A stretch of 64,000 nt of DNA. Source: Micromonospora chersina (GTDB taxonomy: Bacteria; Actinomycetota; Actinomycetes; Mycobacteriales; Micromonosporaceae). The translations under genes and the position numbers were made by a program. The DNA lies in the NCBI RefSeq assembly GCF_900091475.1, contig NZ_FMIB01000002.1, positions 1,240,001 to 1,304,000 of the forward strand, written 5' to 3'. Positions 40,430 to 48,583 of the stretch are shown here, in pieces; position 1 is the stretch's first letter; each line of letters begins with the position of its first letter. Under the pieces are notes generated by a model that worked only from the letters and a program-made list of their open reading frames with translations, was not told where the DNA came from and did no database searches.

Positions 40430-42250
40430 TCACCGGGCCGCTGGTGGGGCGTCGCGGATGGCGAGTGCGGCCTGGACGAGCGCGGCGTGGGTCAGCGTCT
40501 GCGGGTAGTTGCCCAGGTGGGCGCCCGTCGCGGGGTCCATCTCCTCGGCGTAGAGGCCGAGGGGGCTGGCGTGGTCGAGCAGGGTCTGGAACAGCTCGAC
40601 GGCCTCGCGGCGGCGCCCGGTGCGGGCCAGGGCCTGCACGAGCCAGAAGGAGCAGGGCAGGAACGCGCCTTCCCCGCCCGGGAAGCCGTCGCGGCCCGGC
40701 GGGTAGCGGTAGAGCAGCGGACCTCCGGCGGAGAGCCGGTCCCGGACGGCGTCGATGGTGCCCCGGACCCGGGGCGAGTCGGCGCTGTCCAGGTCGAGCA
40801 GCGGCAGGACGAGCAGGGCGGCATCCAGGTCGGGGGTGCCGTAGCCGCGGACGTAGCAGCCCGCCTCGGGGTCGAAGCCGCGCGTGCGGACCTCGGCGGC
40901 GATCGCGTCCCGTGCCTCCTGCCAGCGCCGGCGCTGGCGGTCGGGCAGCGGGTGGGTGTCGGCGATGCGGAGGGCGCGGTCCAGGGCGAGCCAGCCCATG
41001 AGCTTGGAGTGGACGTGCTGGGCCGGTTCGCGGACCTCCCAGATGCCGGCGTCGGGCTCCTGCCAGCACCGGGCGACCACGTCGGCGAAGCCGCGCACCG
41101 CCCGCCACGTCTCGCTGTAGAGGCGCTGTCCGGCCTGCGCGAACGCCCAGGCCGCGTCGACCACCCAGCCGTAGCCGTCGAGCTGGTGCTGGCCGGCGGC
41201 GCCGTTGCCGATCCGTACCGGGACGCTGGCGAGGTAGCCGGGCCAGCCGGGCAGGTCCCGTTCCGCCGGCACATGGCGGCCGTGCAGGGTGAGCAGCGCG
41301 GGCAGGCGTGGCCGCTGCAGCCGGCTGGCGTGCAGCAGCCAGGCGAGGAAGCCGTGCGCCTCCCTGGCCTTGCCGACCCCCAGGAAGGCGCTGACGCCGA
41401 TGCTGGCGTCGCGGGGCCAGACGTAGCGGTAGTCCCAGTTGCGCATCCCGCCCGGGTCCTCGGGCAACGACGTCGTGGGCGCCGCGACCGGCGCCTGCGA
41501 GGGCGAGTAGGTCAGCAGCCGCATGGTCAGCAGGCTGCGGACCACGGCCTCGCGGAAGGGCAGCGACTCGTCGATCTCGGTGGTCCAGTCCCGCCACCGG
41601 TTCTCGTCCTCGACGAGCAGGTCCCAGGCCGCCGCCGGCTCGACGTGGATCAGCGGTTCGCGGTGGGCCACGGCCAGCACGAGGGTGACCGGGTTGCCGG
41701 GCCGTACCGTGATCGGGGTGGCCCGGCCGGTCTCGATGGCGAGCTCGGGCGCACTCGACAGGGAAACCGCGACCGATCCCCACGAACAGACCAGAGCCTG
41801 GCGCCGGTGGTGGATCCGGGGCCGGCGGTGCAGGGCGCCGAGGCGGGGGTCGAACTCCACGACGGCCTCGACCGCCTCGTGCTCGGCCGACAGCCGCCGC
41901 ACCAGCAGTGTCGTCGGCAGCAGCCGCCCTTTGACCTCGGTCACCATGCCCTCGGTGAGGGTGAGGCTCCCGCCGCCCACCGCCCAGGTCGTCTCCAGGG
42001 TGGCGGTGTGCTGGCGGTAGCGTCGGTCGACGACCGTCGCCGGCCGGGCCGGGCCGACGCGGAACGTTCCCGCTTCCGGGCCACCGACCAACCGGCCGAA
42101 CAGCGGCTCGCCGTCGAAGCGCGGCACGCACAGCCAGTCGATGCCGCCGTCATCGGCGACGAGGGCGGCGGTGCGGGTGTCGCCCAGCAGCCCGTAGTCC
42201 CTGATCGGTGCCGGGCGCCGGGCGGGAGCCAGGTCGGTTCCATCAGTCAT
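40430..42250 (-). CDS. Glycoside hydrolase family 15 protein (glucoamylase/trehalase-like)
   Basis: 606 residues. N-terminal beta-sandwich from IRDYGLLGDTRTAALVADDG and DWLCVPRFDGEPLFGRL. The (alpha/alpha)6 catalytic domain has RNWDYRYVWPRDASI, the general-acid Glu in GIWEVREPAQHVHSK (about residue 407) and the base region in LYAEEMDPATGAHLGN. These bacterial GH15 proteins hydrolyse alpha-glucosides, some of them trehalose. No signal peptide, so cytoplasmic. A membrane-protein gene lies 30 bp upstream on the same strand. Confidence 0.9.
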   Translation of the reverse strand: MTDGTDLAPARRPAPIRDYGLLGDTRTAALVADDGGIDWLCVPRFDGEPLFGRLVGGPEAGTFRVGPARPATVVDRRYRQHTATLETTWAVGGGSLTLTEGMVTEVKGRLLPTTLLVRRLSAEHEAVEAVVEFDPRLGALHRRPRIHHRRQALVCSWGSVAVSLSSAPELAIETGRATPITVRPGNPVTLVLAVAHREPLIHVEPAAAWDLLVEDENRWRDWTTEIDESLPFREAVVRSLLTMRLLTYSPSQAPVAAPTTSLPEDPGGMRNWDYRYVWPRDASIGVSAFLGVGKAREAHGFLAWLLHASRLQRPRLPALLTLHGRHVPAERDLPGWPGYLASVPVRIGNGAAGQHQLDGYGWVVDAAWAFAQAGQRLYSETWRAVRGFADVVARCWQEPDAGIWEVREPAQHVHSKLMGWLALDRALRIADTHPLPDRQRRRWQEARDAIAAEVRTRGFDPEAGCYVRGYGTPDLDAALLVLPLLDLDSADSPRVRGTIDAVRDRLSAGGPLLYRYPPGRDGFPGGEGAFLPCSFWLVQALARTGRRREAVELFQTLLDHASPLGLYAEEMDPATGAHLGNYPQTLTHAALVQAALAIRDAPPAAR

Positions 42251-42280
42251 GCAGACCGCTCCCCCACGTGTCGGCGACCA

Positions 42281-42757
42281 TCAGTCGGCCTGGAGGAGCA
42301 GTCCGAGGACGATCCCGTAGATCACGTGGATGACGACCGCGACCGCGGGGGTCTGCACGCCGTAGTTGACGGCGAACACGCCGGGCGGCTCCAACACGGC
42401 CGTGCTGGTCAGGCCGGCCCGCTGCGATGCCATGCGCGGGTGGACACCCGGAAGCAGCGGCAGCAGCACCGTCAACGCGATGCCGACGTGCAGCAGCCCG
42501 AGCAGCGCCCCGATCCACCAGGTGGCCCGGTGCAGCAGGGCGAACGTGGCCGCGTAACCGAGGGCGAAGCCCTGGCCCGCGCCGAGGTGCATGAAGAACC
42601 CGATCACGCGGGCCCGGTCGGGGTCCTCGGTGACGAGGGTCCCGAGCACCAGGGGAAGGTCGAGGCGGGTGAGGCCGGCCAGTTGGGCGGTGATCAGCGC
42701 CGCCGTGAGCGCCGCGGTGGCGACCAACCCGAACAGACCCCATCCGGCCCAGTCCAT
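42281..42757 (-). CDS. Hypothetical four-helix membrane protein upstream of GH15
   Basis: 158 residues; four hydrophobic segments (about 6-28, 48-72, 78-105 and 128-155). The conserved-looking motif FFMHLGAGQGFALGYAATF sits in helix 2. Not a named family to me. 30 bp separate it from the GH15 gene, so co-transcription is likely. Two inverted repeats lie upstream of its start. Confidence 0.65.
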   Translation of the reverse strand: MDWAGWGLFGLVATAALTAALITAQLAGLTRLDLPLVLGTLVTEDPDRARVIGFFMHLGAGQGFALGYAATFALLHRATWWIGALLGLLHVGIALTVLLPLLPGVHPRMASQRAGLTSTAVLEPPGVFAVNYGVQTPAVAVVIHVIYGIVLGLLLQAD

Positions 42758-42790
42758 GTCAGCGGTGGCCGGCGTGGCGCTGGCTCCCGC

Positions 42791-42866
42791 CCGGAACGAC
42801 GAGCGTTCCGGCGTGAGCGGATGTTCGTGCTGTCATGGGTCCATCCTTCAACCACAAACGTGAAGG
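42791..42866. promoter_or_regulatory. Two inverted repeats upstream of the membrane protein-GH15 unit
   Basis: CCGGAACG (42791-42798) and CGTTCCGG (42804-42811) are perfect 8-bp arms separated by ACGAG, 34 bp upstream of the gene start. CCTTCA (42845-42850) and TGAAGG (42861-42866) form a second, wider inverted repeat. Both are candidates for operator sites; the regulator is unknown. Confidence 0.5.
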
Positions 42867-43004
42867 GCCTACGGCTCTGATCGGGGCGCGCCGCGCATCA
42901 GAATCTCGCCACCATGGCCGCTCCGGCTTCACCATAAGCCACCCGCCCGGGCACATCGGCCTGCTTGTCGAGGTACGGCTGGGCCAGGTGGTACGTTCGC
43001 GAGA

Positions 43005-43430
43005 ATGTCGATCATGGCCGGTAGGGTGCGGCTGCTCATGCCGGTGGCGGCGCTGCTGTTCCTGGGCCTCGCCCTGCTGATCCGCGTGGTCGACGACGGG
43101 GCGCTGCGGCAGTACTCCGGCACCGCGCTGTACGCGTCGATGATCTGGGCCGGGGTGCTGTTCCTGTGGCCCCGGATGGCGCCGGTGCCGGCCGGGATGC
43201 TCGCCACCGTGTTCTGCTGGTTGGTGGAGTGCGCGCAGCTCACCGGGGTGCCGGCCGCACTGTCGGCGCGGAGCGTGGTGGCGAGGCTGGCGCTGGGTGT
43301 GCAGTTCGACCCCGTCGACCTGGCCTGGTACCCGGTCGGCGTGGCGCCCCTGGTGGTACTGCACCACGTGGTGCGCACCCGCCGCCGCGCGGCGTCACCG
43401 GCGGCCCGCCCTCCTGACACCCACCTGTAG
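43005..43430 (+). CDS. DUF2809 family membrane protein
   Basis: 141 residues from ATG 43005 (ATG 43014 also possible). Four hydrophobic helices; the pattern ALYASMIWAGVLFLWPRM, FCWLVECAQLTGVPA and LGVQFDPVDLAWYPVGV is the DUF2809 signature (ECxQL...F...Dl.aY..G). Function unknown. Convergent with CapA, 21 bp apart. Confidence 0.85.
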   Translation: MSIMAGRVRLLMPVAALLFLGLALLIRVVDDGALRQYSGTALYASMIWAGVLFLWPRMAPVPAGMLATVFCWLVECAQLTGVPAALSARSVVARLALGVQFDPVDLAWYPVGVAPLVVLHHVVRTRRRAASPAARPPDTHL

Positions 43431-43451
43431 CCGGCGACCGGCTTCGCCGCG

Positions 43452-44543
43452 CTATGCGGGACGCTTCGCCGCGAGGCCGGTGCACCGCTGCGCGGTGGCG
43501 AGCTTGTCGAGGATGCGCCGCTTGGCGGCCCCGGTGGCCGGTACCGGCTGGCCACCGCCGGAGACGGTCGCCGGGACGAACGTGCTGTCCACCACCGTCC
43601 GGCCGCGGACGACCAGCTTCAGCACGCCGGAGTCCGTGCTGTGCGACGTGGCGTACCAGAGGAAGTTGCCGAGTCCGTAGTGCACGTAGGTCCGGCCCAG
43701 CCAGCCGTCGCCCAGCAGCGTGTGCGCGTGCGCACCGACCACGATGTCGGCGCCGGCCTCGGACAGCCGGCGGGCGAACGTCTTCATCTCCCCGGTCGGG
43801 CACGAGTTGCCCTCGACGCCCCAGTGCATGAAGACGACGACCAGGTCGGCGCGTTCCCGCGCCGACCGCACCGCGGCGGCGGCCCGGGCGGGATCGAACG
43901 CCATCGCCACCCCCGGTCGGGTGTCCGTCGCCCGCCACGACCCGGCCAGGTCGTGCACCTGGGACATGCCGAGCACCGCGATCCGCAGCCCTCGAACGGT
44001 GGTGAACCAGGGCGCGTACGCCGCGTCGGCGTCGCGGCCCGCGCCGAACACCGGGTACCGGGCTTCCGCGGCGGCGTCGAGGGTGTCGGTGAGCCCCTGC
44101 CGGCCGTAGTCGAGGATGTGGTTGTTGGCGATCGACGCCGCGTCGACCCCGGCCGCGCGCAGCGCCGCGAAGGCGCTCTTCGGCGCCCGGAAGTGGTAGG
44201 TCTTCGGCTCGGGCGTGCCCCGGTCGGTCACCGCCGTCTCCAGGTTGACCAGCGTGACGTCGGCGTCGCGCAGCGTCGACGCGATCGACCCGAAGGCCGT
44301 CTCCGGGTCGTTCAGCAGGCCCAGGGTGCGGCCCGTGAAATGGACGTCACCGGCGAAGGCCAGTCGCACCTCGACCGGCGCGGTCGACACGGGTGCTGCG
44401 GCGCCGGTGGCCGACGGTGTCGGACCCGGCGTGGCCCCGCGCCAGACCGGCGCCGGGTCGGTCGGTCCGGCGGCGCAGCCGGCCAGCGCGACGCCGACCG
44501 CCGTCAGCGCCGCCAGCGAGGCACGCGCCGTCCTGCGGATCAC
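43452..44543 (-). CDS. CapA-family metallophosphatase-like lipoprotein
   Basis: 363 residues from a GTG at 44543. Signal peptide with a lipobox (ALAGC, Cys23) predicts membrane anchoring outside the cell, followed by a Pro/Thr-rich linker. The CapA core shows LAFAGDVHFTG, VNLETAVTDRG, ASIANNHILDYG, VVFMHWGVEGN and ADIVVGAHAHTLLG, the Asp/Asn/His set of calcineurin-like enzymes. PgsA/CapA proteins take part in poly-gamma-glutamate or cell-envelope polymer handling; the substrate here is unknown. Confidence 0.9.
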   Translation of the reverse strand: MIRRTARASLAALTAVGVALAGCAAGPTDPAPVWRGATPGPTPSATGAAAPVSTAPVEVRLAFAGDVHFTGRTLGLLNDPETAFGSIASTLRDADVTLVNLETAVTDRGTPEPKTYHFRAPKSAFAALRAAGVDAASIANNHILDYGRQGLTDTLDAAAEARYPVFGAGRDADAAYAPWFTTVRGLRIAVLGMSQVHDLAGSWRATDTRPGVAMAFDPARAAAAVRSARERADLVVVFMHWGVEGNSCPTGEMKTFARRLSEAGADIVVGAHAHTLLGDGWLGRTYVHYGLGNFLWYATSHSTDSGVLKLVVRGRTVVDSTFVPATVSGGGQPVPATGAAKRRILDKLATAQRCTGLAAKRPA

Positions 44544-44982
44544 GCGGCCGAGGGTACGCTCTCCTGGCGATGCCCGGTGCCCCCCGCGGTCCCGAGGACG
44601 GACCCGCAGACATTCACCGCCGTACGGCTGTCGACAAACATCCGAGTTATGCCACTACGAGCGGCACACGCAGCGAGAACATCCTCAACAGAAGCGGTTC
44701 ACGCTGGAGCCTGATCCACTCCTCCGCACCGATCGTGGGGCCATGGCCGACCGCCGAGCACGACAGTGGCACCGACTCGGCATCGTCAGCCCGTGGGTCG
44801 CGAAGGTCCAAACCGGGACAGCCCGGGGTGGCCCGGCCGCAGGCCCCTTCCCCCGCCGACGAAATCCGGCCGCGGACCCGGGTGGGGCGCCGCGCGGCGA
44901 CCAGTGACGAGGCGTACGCAGGGGGCGGGCGACACCCGGCCGGCCCCAGCCTCGCGCGGTCACCGTCCGCCACCGCGGGGCG
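44544..44982. other. Intergenic region, no gene recognised
   Basis: 439 bp between the starts/ends of CapA and the DJ-1-like gene. Short frames on both strands are Arg/Pro/Ser-rich shadows without start context. No repeat, hairpin or RNA gene was evident to me. Confidence 0.5.
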
Positions 44983-45591
44983 TCAACTCGTCACGACCTC
45001 ACCGGCGTGGACGGCGCGCAGGGCGCGCTCGACGGTCTCCTGGTTCTCGCCGACCGGGGCCACATAGCCGATGACGTCGCGGGCGGCGCCCTCCCCGAGC
45101 GTGCGGGTGATCACCCACGTGGCGAGATACTGCGACGCCAGGCAGCCTCCGGCCGTGGCGATGTTGCCCTCGGCGTGGAACGGCGCGTCCAGCACGGTAA
45201 CGCCGCAGGCTTCCACGAACGGCCGGCTCTTCATATCCGTGCAGGCGGGCGTGGAGTCGAGCAACCCGAGCCGGGCGAGCACCAGGGCGCCGGAGCACTG
45301 CGCACCGATCAGCTGTCGTGTCGGGTCGAGCGGCAGTCTGGAGAGCAGCTGATCGTCGGCGACCACTTCTCGCGCCCGCACCCCGCTGCCGATCAGCACG
45401 ATGTCTGCTTCGGTCACGAACTCCATCGGGCGCTGCCCGGTCACCTCGACGCCGTTCATCGACGTGACCACCGGCGTCGGCGTCGTGATGAAGGCCGCCA
45501 ACCCGTCCTCACGGCACCGGTTGATCAGCGCGGCGGCGATGAAGCTGTCGAGCTCGTTGAACCCGTCGAAGGTGACCACCGCTACCTGCAT
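44983..45591 (-). CDS. DJ-1/PfpI-family protein
   Basis: 202 residues from the ATG at 45591 with a G-rich ribosome-binding site. The flavodoxin-like DJ-1 fold starts QVAVVTFDGFNELDSFIAA. The nucleophile elbow is IGAQCSGALVLARLG (Cys99), and AEGNIATAGGCLASQYLATW follows. The acidic partner of the Cys (Glu in DJ-1) is not obvious (FDGFNELD may supply it). Stress-response glyoxalase or isonitrile hydratase-like roles are possible. Confidence 0.85.
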   Translation of the reverse strand: MQVAVVTFDGFNELDSFIAAALINRCREDGLAAFITTPTPVVTSMNGVEVTGQRPMEFVTEADIVLIGSGVRAREVVADDQLLSRLPLDPTRQLIGAQCSGALVLARLGLLDSTPACTDMKSRPFVEACGVTVLDAPFHAEGNIATAGGCLASQYLATWVITRTLGEGAARDVIGYVAPVGENQETVERALRAVHAGEVVTS

Positions 45592-45659
45592 CACAAGCCC
45601 CCCGAGTACGGCATCAGGTCGCCAGTTTCGTTGCTCCGCCGTTCCCGGTCGAGAGCCAA

Positions 45660-45850
45660 TCAGCGGCTGGCGGCATGCCGACCGCCACTGCCGGTAGATC
45701 CTCGACTACCCAGGGCGGCCGGGAGAAGCTCCGCGAGCGGTGCCGAACGGTGATCGAGGAAGACCGCCACCTGGTGGTCGTCGCCGAGATGACAGCGGCC
45801 GCAAGAGTGCCGAGGTTGATCGGGTCGAGGTGGGCGGCTTCCGAGGACAT
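45660..45850 (-). pseudogene. Possible frameshifted small gene
   Basis: The minus strand from 45850 reads MSSEAAHLDPINLGTLAAAV, and about 20 codons on a second frame continues GDDHQVAVFLDHRSAPLAEL and LPAALGSRG. The two pieces have balanced, non-shadow composition and join at a possible one-base indel near 45790. No family recognised. The rest of 45592-45970 has no gene. Confidence 0.3.
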
Positions 45851-45970
45851 GTCCGGCGGCTCGCAATCCGCGCCCGACCTGGGTGAGGCGCAAGCCTTCG
45901 CCGTCCGGTCCAGCTCCGCTGGTAGCGGCGATCAACTGTCGCCGGGACGGCTTGTTGGCAGAGTGAGGTC

Positions 45971-48406
45971 GTGCGGAGCTTCCGTCGACTCCATCTGGCC
46001 CCGGGGGAGGGCAGCGTTACCCGGCTGGAGCTGTTCCTGGACCTGATCTTCGTTTTCGCGTTTCTGAACGTCACGGGCGTGACTGCCGAGCAGCTCAATC
46101 CGGCTGGTCTACCCCGGGGGCTGCTGCTGCTCGTGCTGCTGTGGGGGTGTTGGGCGCCGTACGCGTGGCTCGGCAACATCATCCGGCTCGACCGGGGCGT
46201 CATGCCGGTGTTCATGTTCGGGCTCAGCGCGACGCTGTTCGTGATGGGGCTGACTGCCCGGGAGGCCTTCGTCGACCGCCCCGGCGGGCTCTCGGGCCCG
46301 GTGGTGTTCGCGATCTGCTACATCCTCGCCCGCAGTGGCGCCCTCGGGTTCGCCACCGCCGCAGGGGTGGCGCAACGGGGCACTCGCCGGCGGCTGTGGA
46401 AGGCCTGGCCGTTGGTGGTGTCCGGTGAGCTGGCGCTGCTGGCGGCCGCCCTCGTGCCGTCGTACGAGCACAGCGAGCAGGCGTTCGCCGATGGCGTGGT
46501 GGCCCGCGAATGGCTCCGGTTCACCCTGGTCGCTTGCGCGATCATCGCCGGCTACGCGGGCAGCGTGCTGCTGGGTGCCGGAATCTGGCAGATCGGATCC
46601 ATCCGTTACTGGGCCGAACGGCACAGCTTGATCATCCTGATCGGTGTCGGCGAGGCGATCATCTCGGTCGGGCTGGGCCAGGGCGTCGCCGTGGCGTCTC
46701 CTCTCACCGTGGAAGTGTTGGCTGGGGTGCTGCTCGGCGTCCTGCTTGCCGGGCTGCTGTGGTGGACCTACTTCGACATTGCCCGCTACGCCGCGGAACT
46801 GGCGCTGGAACGGGTGTCGGAGGCCCGGCGAACGCTTCTCGGACGCGACGCGTACAGCTTCCTGCACCTGCCGATGATGGCCGGGCTCATCCTGGTCGCC
46901 CTCGGCATCCACCACACGCTGTCCGAGCAGCGCGTGCCGTCGGAGACCTCGGCCGCGATACGGCTGCTGGTGCTCTACGGCGGGGTGCTCCTCTACCTCG
47001 TCGGCCTGATCCTGTTCGAGATACGCACGCTGCGCCTGCTCGGGCGGTCACCCGTTCTCGGGATTCTTCTGGTGGCGTCCCTGTCGGCGCTCGCTCCGCA
47101 CGTGCCGGTGCTGGCTCAACTGGCGCTGGTGACAGCGGCGGTGGGTGCCATGGCGGTGGCCGACGCCACCGTCTTCCGACGCCGTCACCGCCGGCTGCAC
47201 GCCGAGATAGAACCCGTCACGAAGCAGTCCGGGGTGACGCCGAAGGAACTCTTCTTCGACCTGGTCTACGTGTACGCCTTTCTCCAGGTCGCCGCCATGA
47301 TGGCCAACGACCCGACCTGGCCCGGGGTGGTGCGGGGGCTGCTGGTGCTCGTCGTTCTCTGGATCGCCTGGTGCGCCTACACCTGGTTGGGCGTCGCAGT
47401 CCGTTCAGAGCACCTGGTGGTCCGCCTGGTGCTGGTGCTTGTCGTCGCGCTCACCGCAGTGATCACCCTGGCCAGCCCGGAGGCGTTCAGCGCCGACGGC
47501 ACCGGCCTGCCGGGGCCGCTGATCTTCGTGACCTGCTACGCGCTGATCCGACTGCTGTTTCTCGGCGCGTTCTGGTACACCGTCCGACAAGAGCCGCCGC
47601 ATCGGGCCGCGCTGAGGCGCAACGCCGTGCCGACCGTACTGGCGCTCGCCATCCTGCTTGCCGCCGCGTTGATCCCGCAGCCCGTCGGTGATGTCCGGCT
47701 CCTGACGCCAGTGCGCGCGGGGCTCTGGATCACTGCCGTCGCCGTGGATCTCGTCGGCAACCGGCTCGCTGGGACCCGGCACTCCTGGACCTGGTCCGCC
47801 GCGCACTGGGCCGACCGGTACAGCCTCGTCATCATCATCGCGCTCGGCCAAGCGGTAATCTCCATGGGCACCGCCGTGGTCTACACGCCCATCTCCGCGC
47901 GGATCATCGTCGCTGCCGCGCTGGGCTCCGCCCTGCTCGCCGCGCTCTGGTGGATCTATTTCAGCACGACCGCCAACTACGGTGCGCGGGCGCTGGCGGC
48001 AAGCGGCATGGACCGGCGGGCGGCGTTGGCTCAGGACGCGTACGCGCTGCTGCACCTGCCGATGATCGCCGGTATCGTGCTCGTCTCGCTCGGGCTCGGC
48101 AAGACGATGTCCGTGCTGGGCAACCGGGGCCTGTTGACACTCGGCGTCCCGCTGTACCCGGTCCCGCACCTCGCCCTCTTCGGTGGGGTGGTCATTTACC
48201 TGCTCGCAGACCACGCGATCCGGTGGCGGCTGGCCCACCGTGCGCGCGCGGAACGGATAGCCCAGACGGTGGCGGTCACAGCACTGGCGCTCGCCACCGT
48301 TCACGTACCGGCGCTGAGCGCGCTGGCCGCGCTGACCGTAGTGTGCCTGGGGTTCCTGGCGATCGAAGTGAGAAGGCGAGGTCCGTCGGCCCGACACGCG
48401 TCATGA
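45971..48406 (+). CDS. Double-length LtrA-family protein (two LtrA units in one chain)
   Basis: 811 residues from the GTG at 45971 (GAGTGAGGTC upstream), about twice the usual LtrA length. Unit 1 spans about 1-405 and unit 2 about 410-811, with matching landmarks: ELFLDLIFVFAFLNVT versus ELFFDLVYVYAFLQVA; WAERHSLIILIGVGEAIISV versus WADRYSLVIIIALGQAVISM; RDAYSFLHLPMMAGLILVAL versus QDAYALLHLPMIAGIVLVSL. Each unit is polytopic, so the protein should have roughly 20 helices. The link RRHRRLHAEIEPVTKQSG is cytoplasmic-like. LtrA function is unknown. A single-unit LtrA gene ends at 637. Confidence 0.9.
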   Translation: MRSFRRLHLAPGEGSVTRLELFLDLIFVFAFLNVTGVTAEQLNPAGLPRGLLLLVLLWGCWAPYAWLGNIIRLDRGVMPVFMFGLSATLFVMGLTAREAFVDRPGGLSGPVVFAICYILARSGALGFATAAGVAQRGTRRRLWKAWPLVVSGELALLAAALVPSYEHSEQAFADGVVAREWLRFTLVACAIIAGYAGSVLLGAGIWQIGSIRYWAERHSLIILIGVGEAIISVGLGQGVAVASPLTVEVLAGVLLGVLLAGLLWWTYFDIARYAAELALERVSEARRTLLGRDAYSFLHLPMMAGLILVALGIHHTLSEQRVPSETSAAIRLLVLYGGVLLYLVGLILFEIRTLRLLGRSPVLGILLVASLSALAPHVPVLAQLALVTAAVGAMAVADATVFRRRHRRLHAEIEPVTKQSGVTPKELFFDLVYVYAFLQVAAMMANDPTWPGVVRGLLVLVVLWIAWCAYTWLGVAVRSEHLVVRLVLVLVVALTAVITLASPEAFSADGTGLPGPLIFVTCYALIRLLFLGAFWYTVRQEPPHRAALRRNAVPTVLALAILLAAALIPQPVGDVRLLTPVRAGLWITAVAVDLVGNRLAGTRHSWTWSAAHWADRYSLVIIIALGQAVISMGTAVVYTPISARIIVAAALGSALLAALWWIYFSTTANYGARALAASGMDRRAALAQDAYALLHLPMIAGIVLVSLGLGKTMSVLGNRGLLTLGVPLYPVPHLALFGGVVIYLLADHAIRWRLAHRARAERIAQTVAVTALALATVHVPALSALAALTVVCLGFLAIEVRRRGPSARHAS

Positions 48407-48583
48407 GGAAAACTCCAGGCGACGGCGGGTTGACGTCGCAAGGCCATGACCCGGTCGCAACTGCAGGCCCTCCATCACCAGCAATTTCTGACCTGGGTCG
48501 GCGAATCGCCGGCGTCATGAGACAGGGCGACCGGATTTCGGAGGTCTGAGGTAGGGGCGGCTCCGGGTTGGTATGCCTGTGAG

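Noticed and set aside
39152..42880. 1242-residue plus-strand frame through the MFS, GH15 and membrane-protein genes
   Set aside because: Shadow frame of very high GC genes on both strands; composition is Gly/Arg/Pro/Ala only, with no domain.
48407..48583. Possible c-di-AMP (ydaO) riboswitch upstream of kup
   Set aside because: The conserved ydaO blocks are not seen; only ordinary GC-rich leader sequence.
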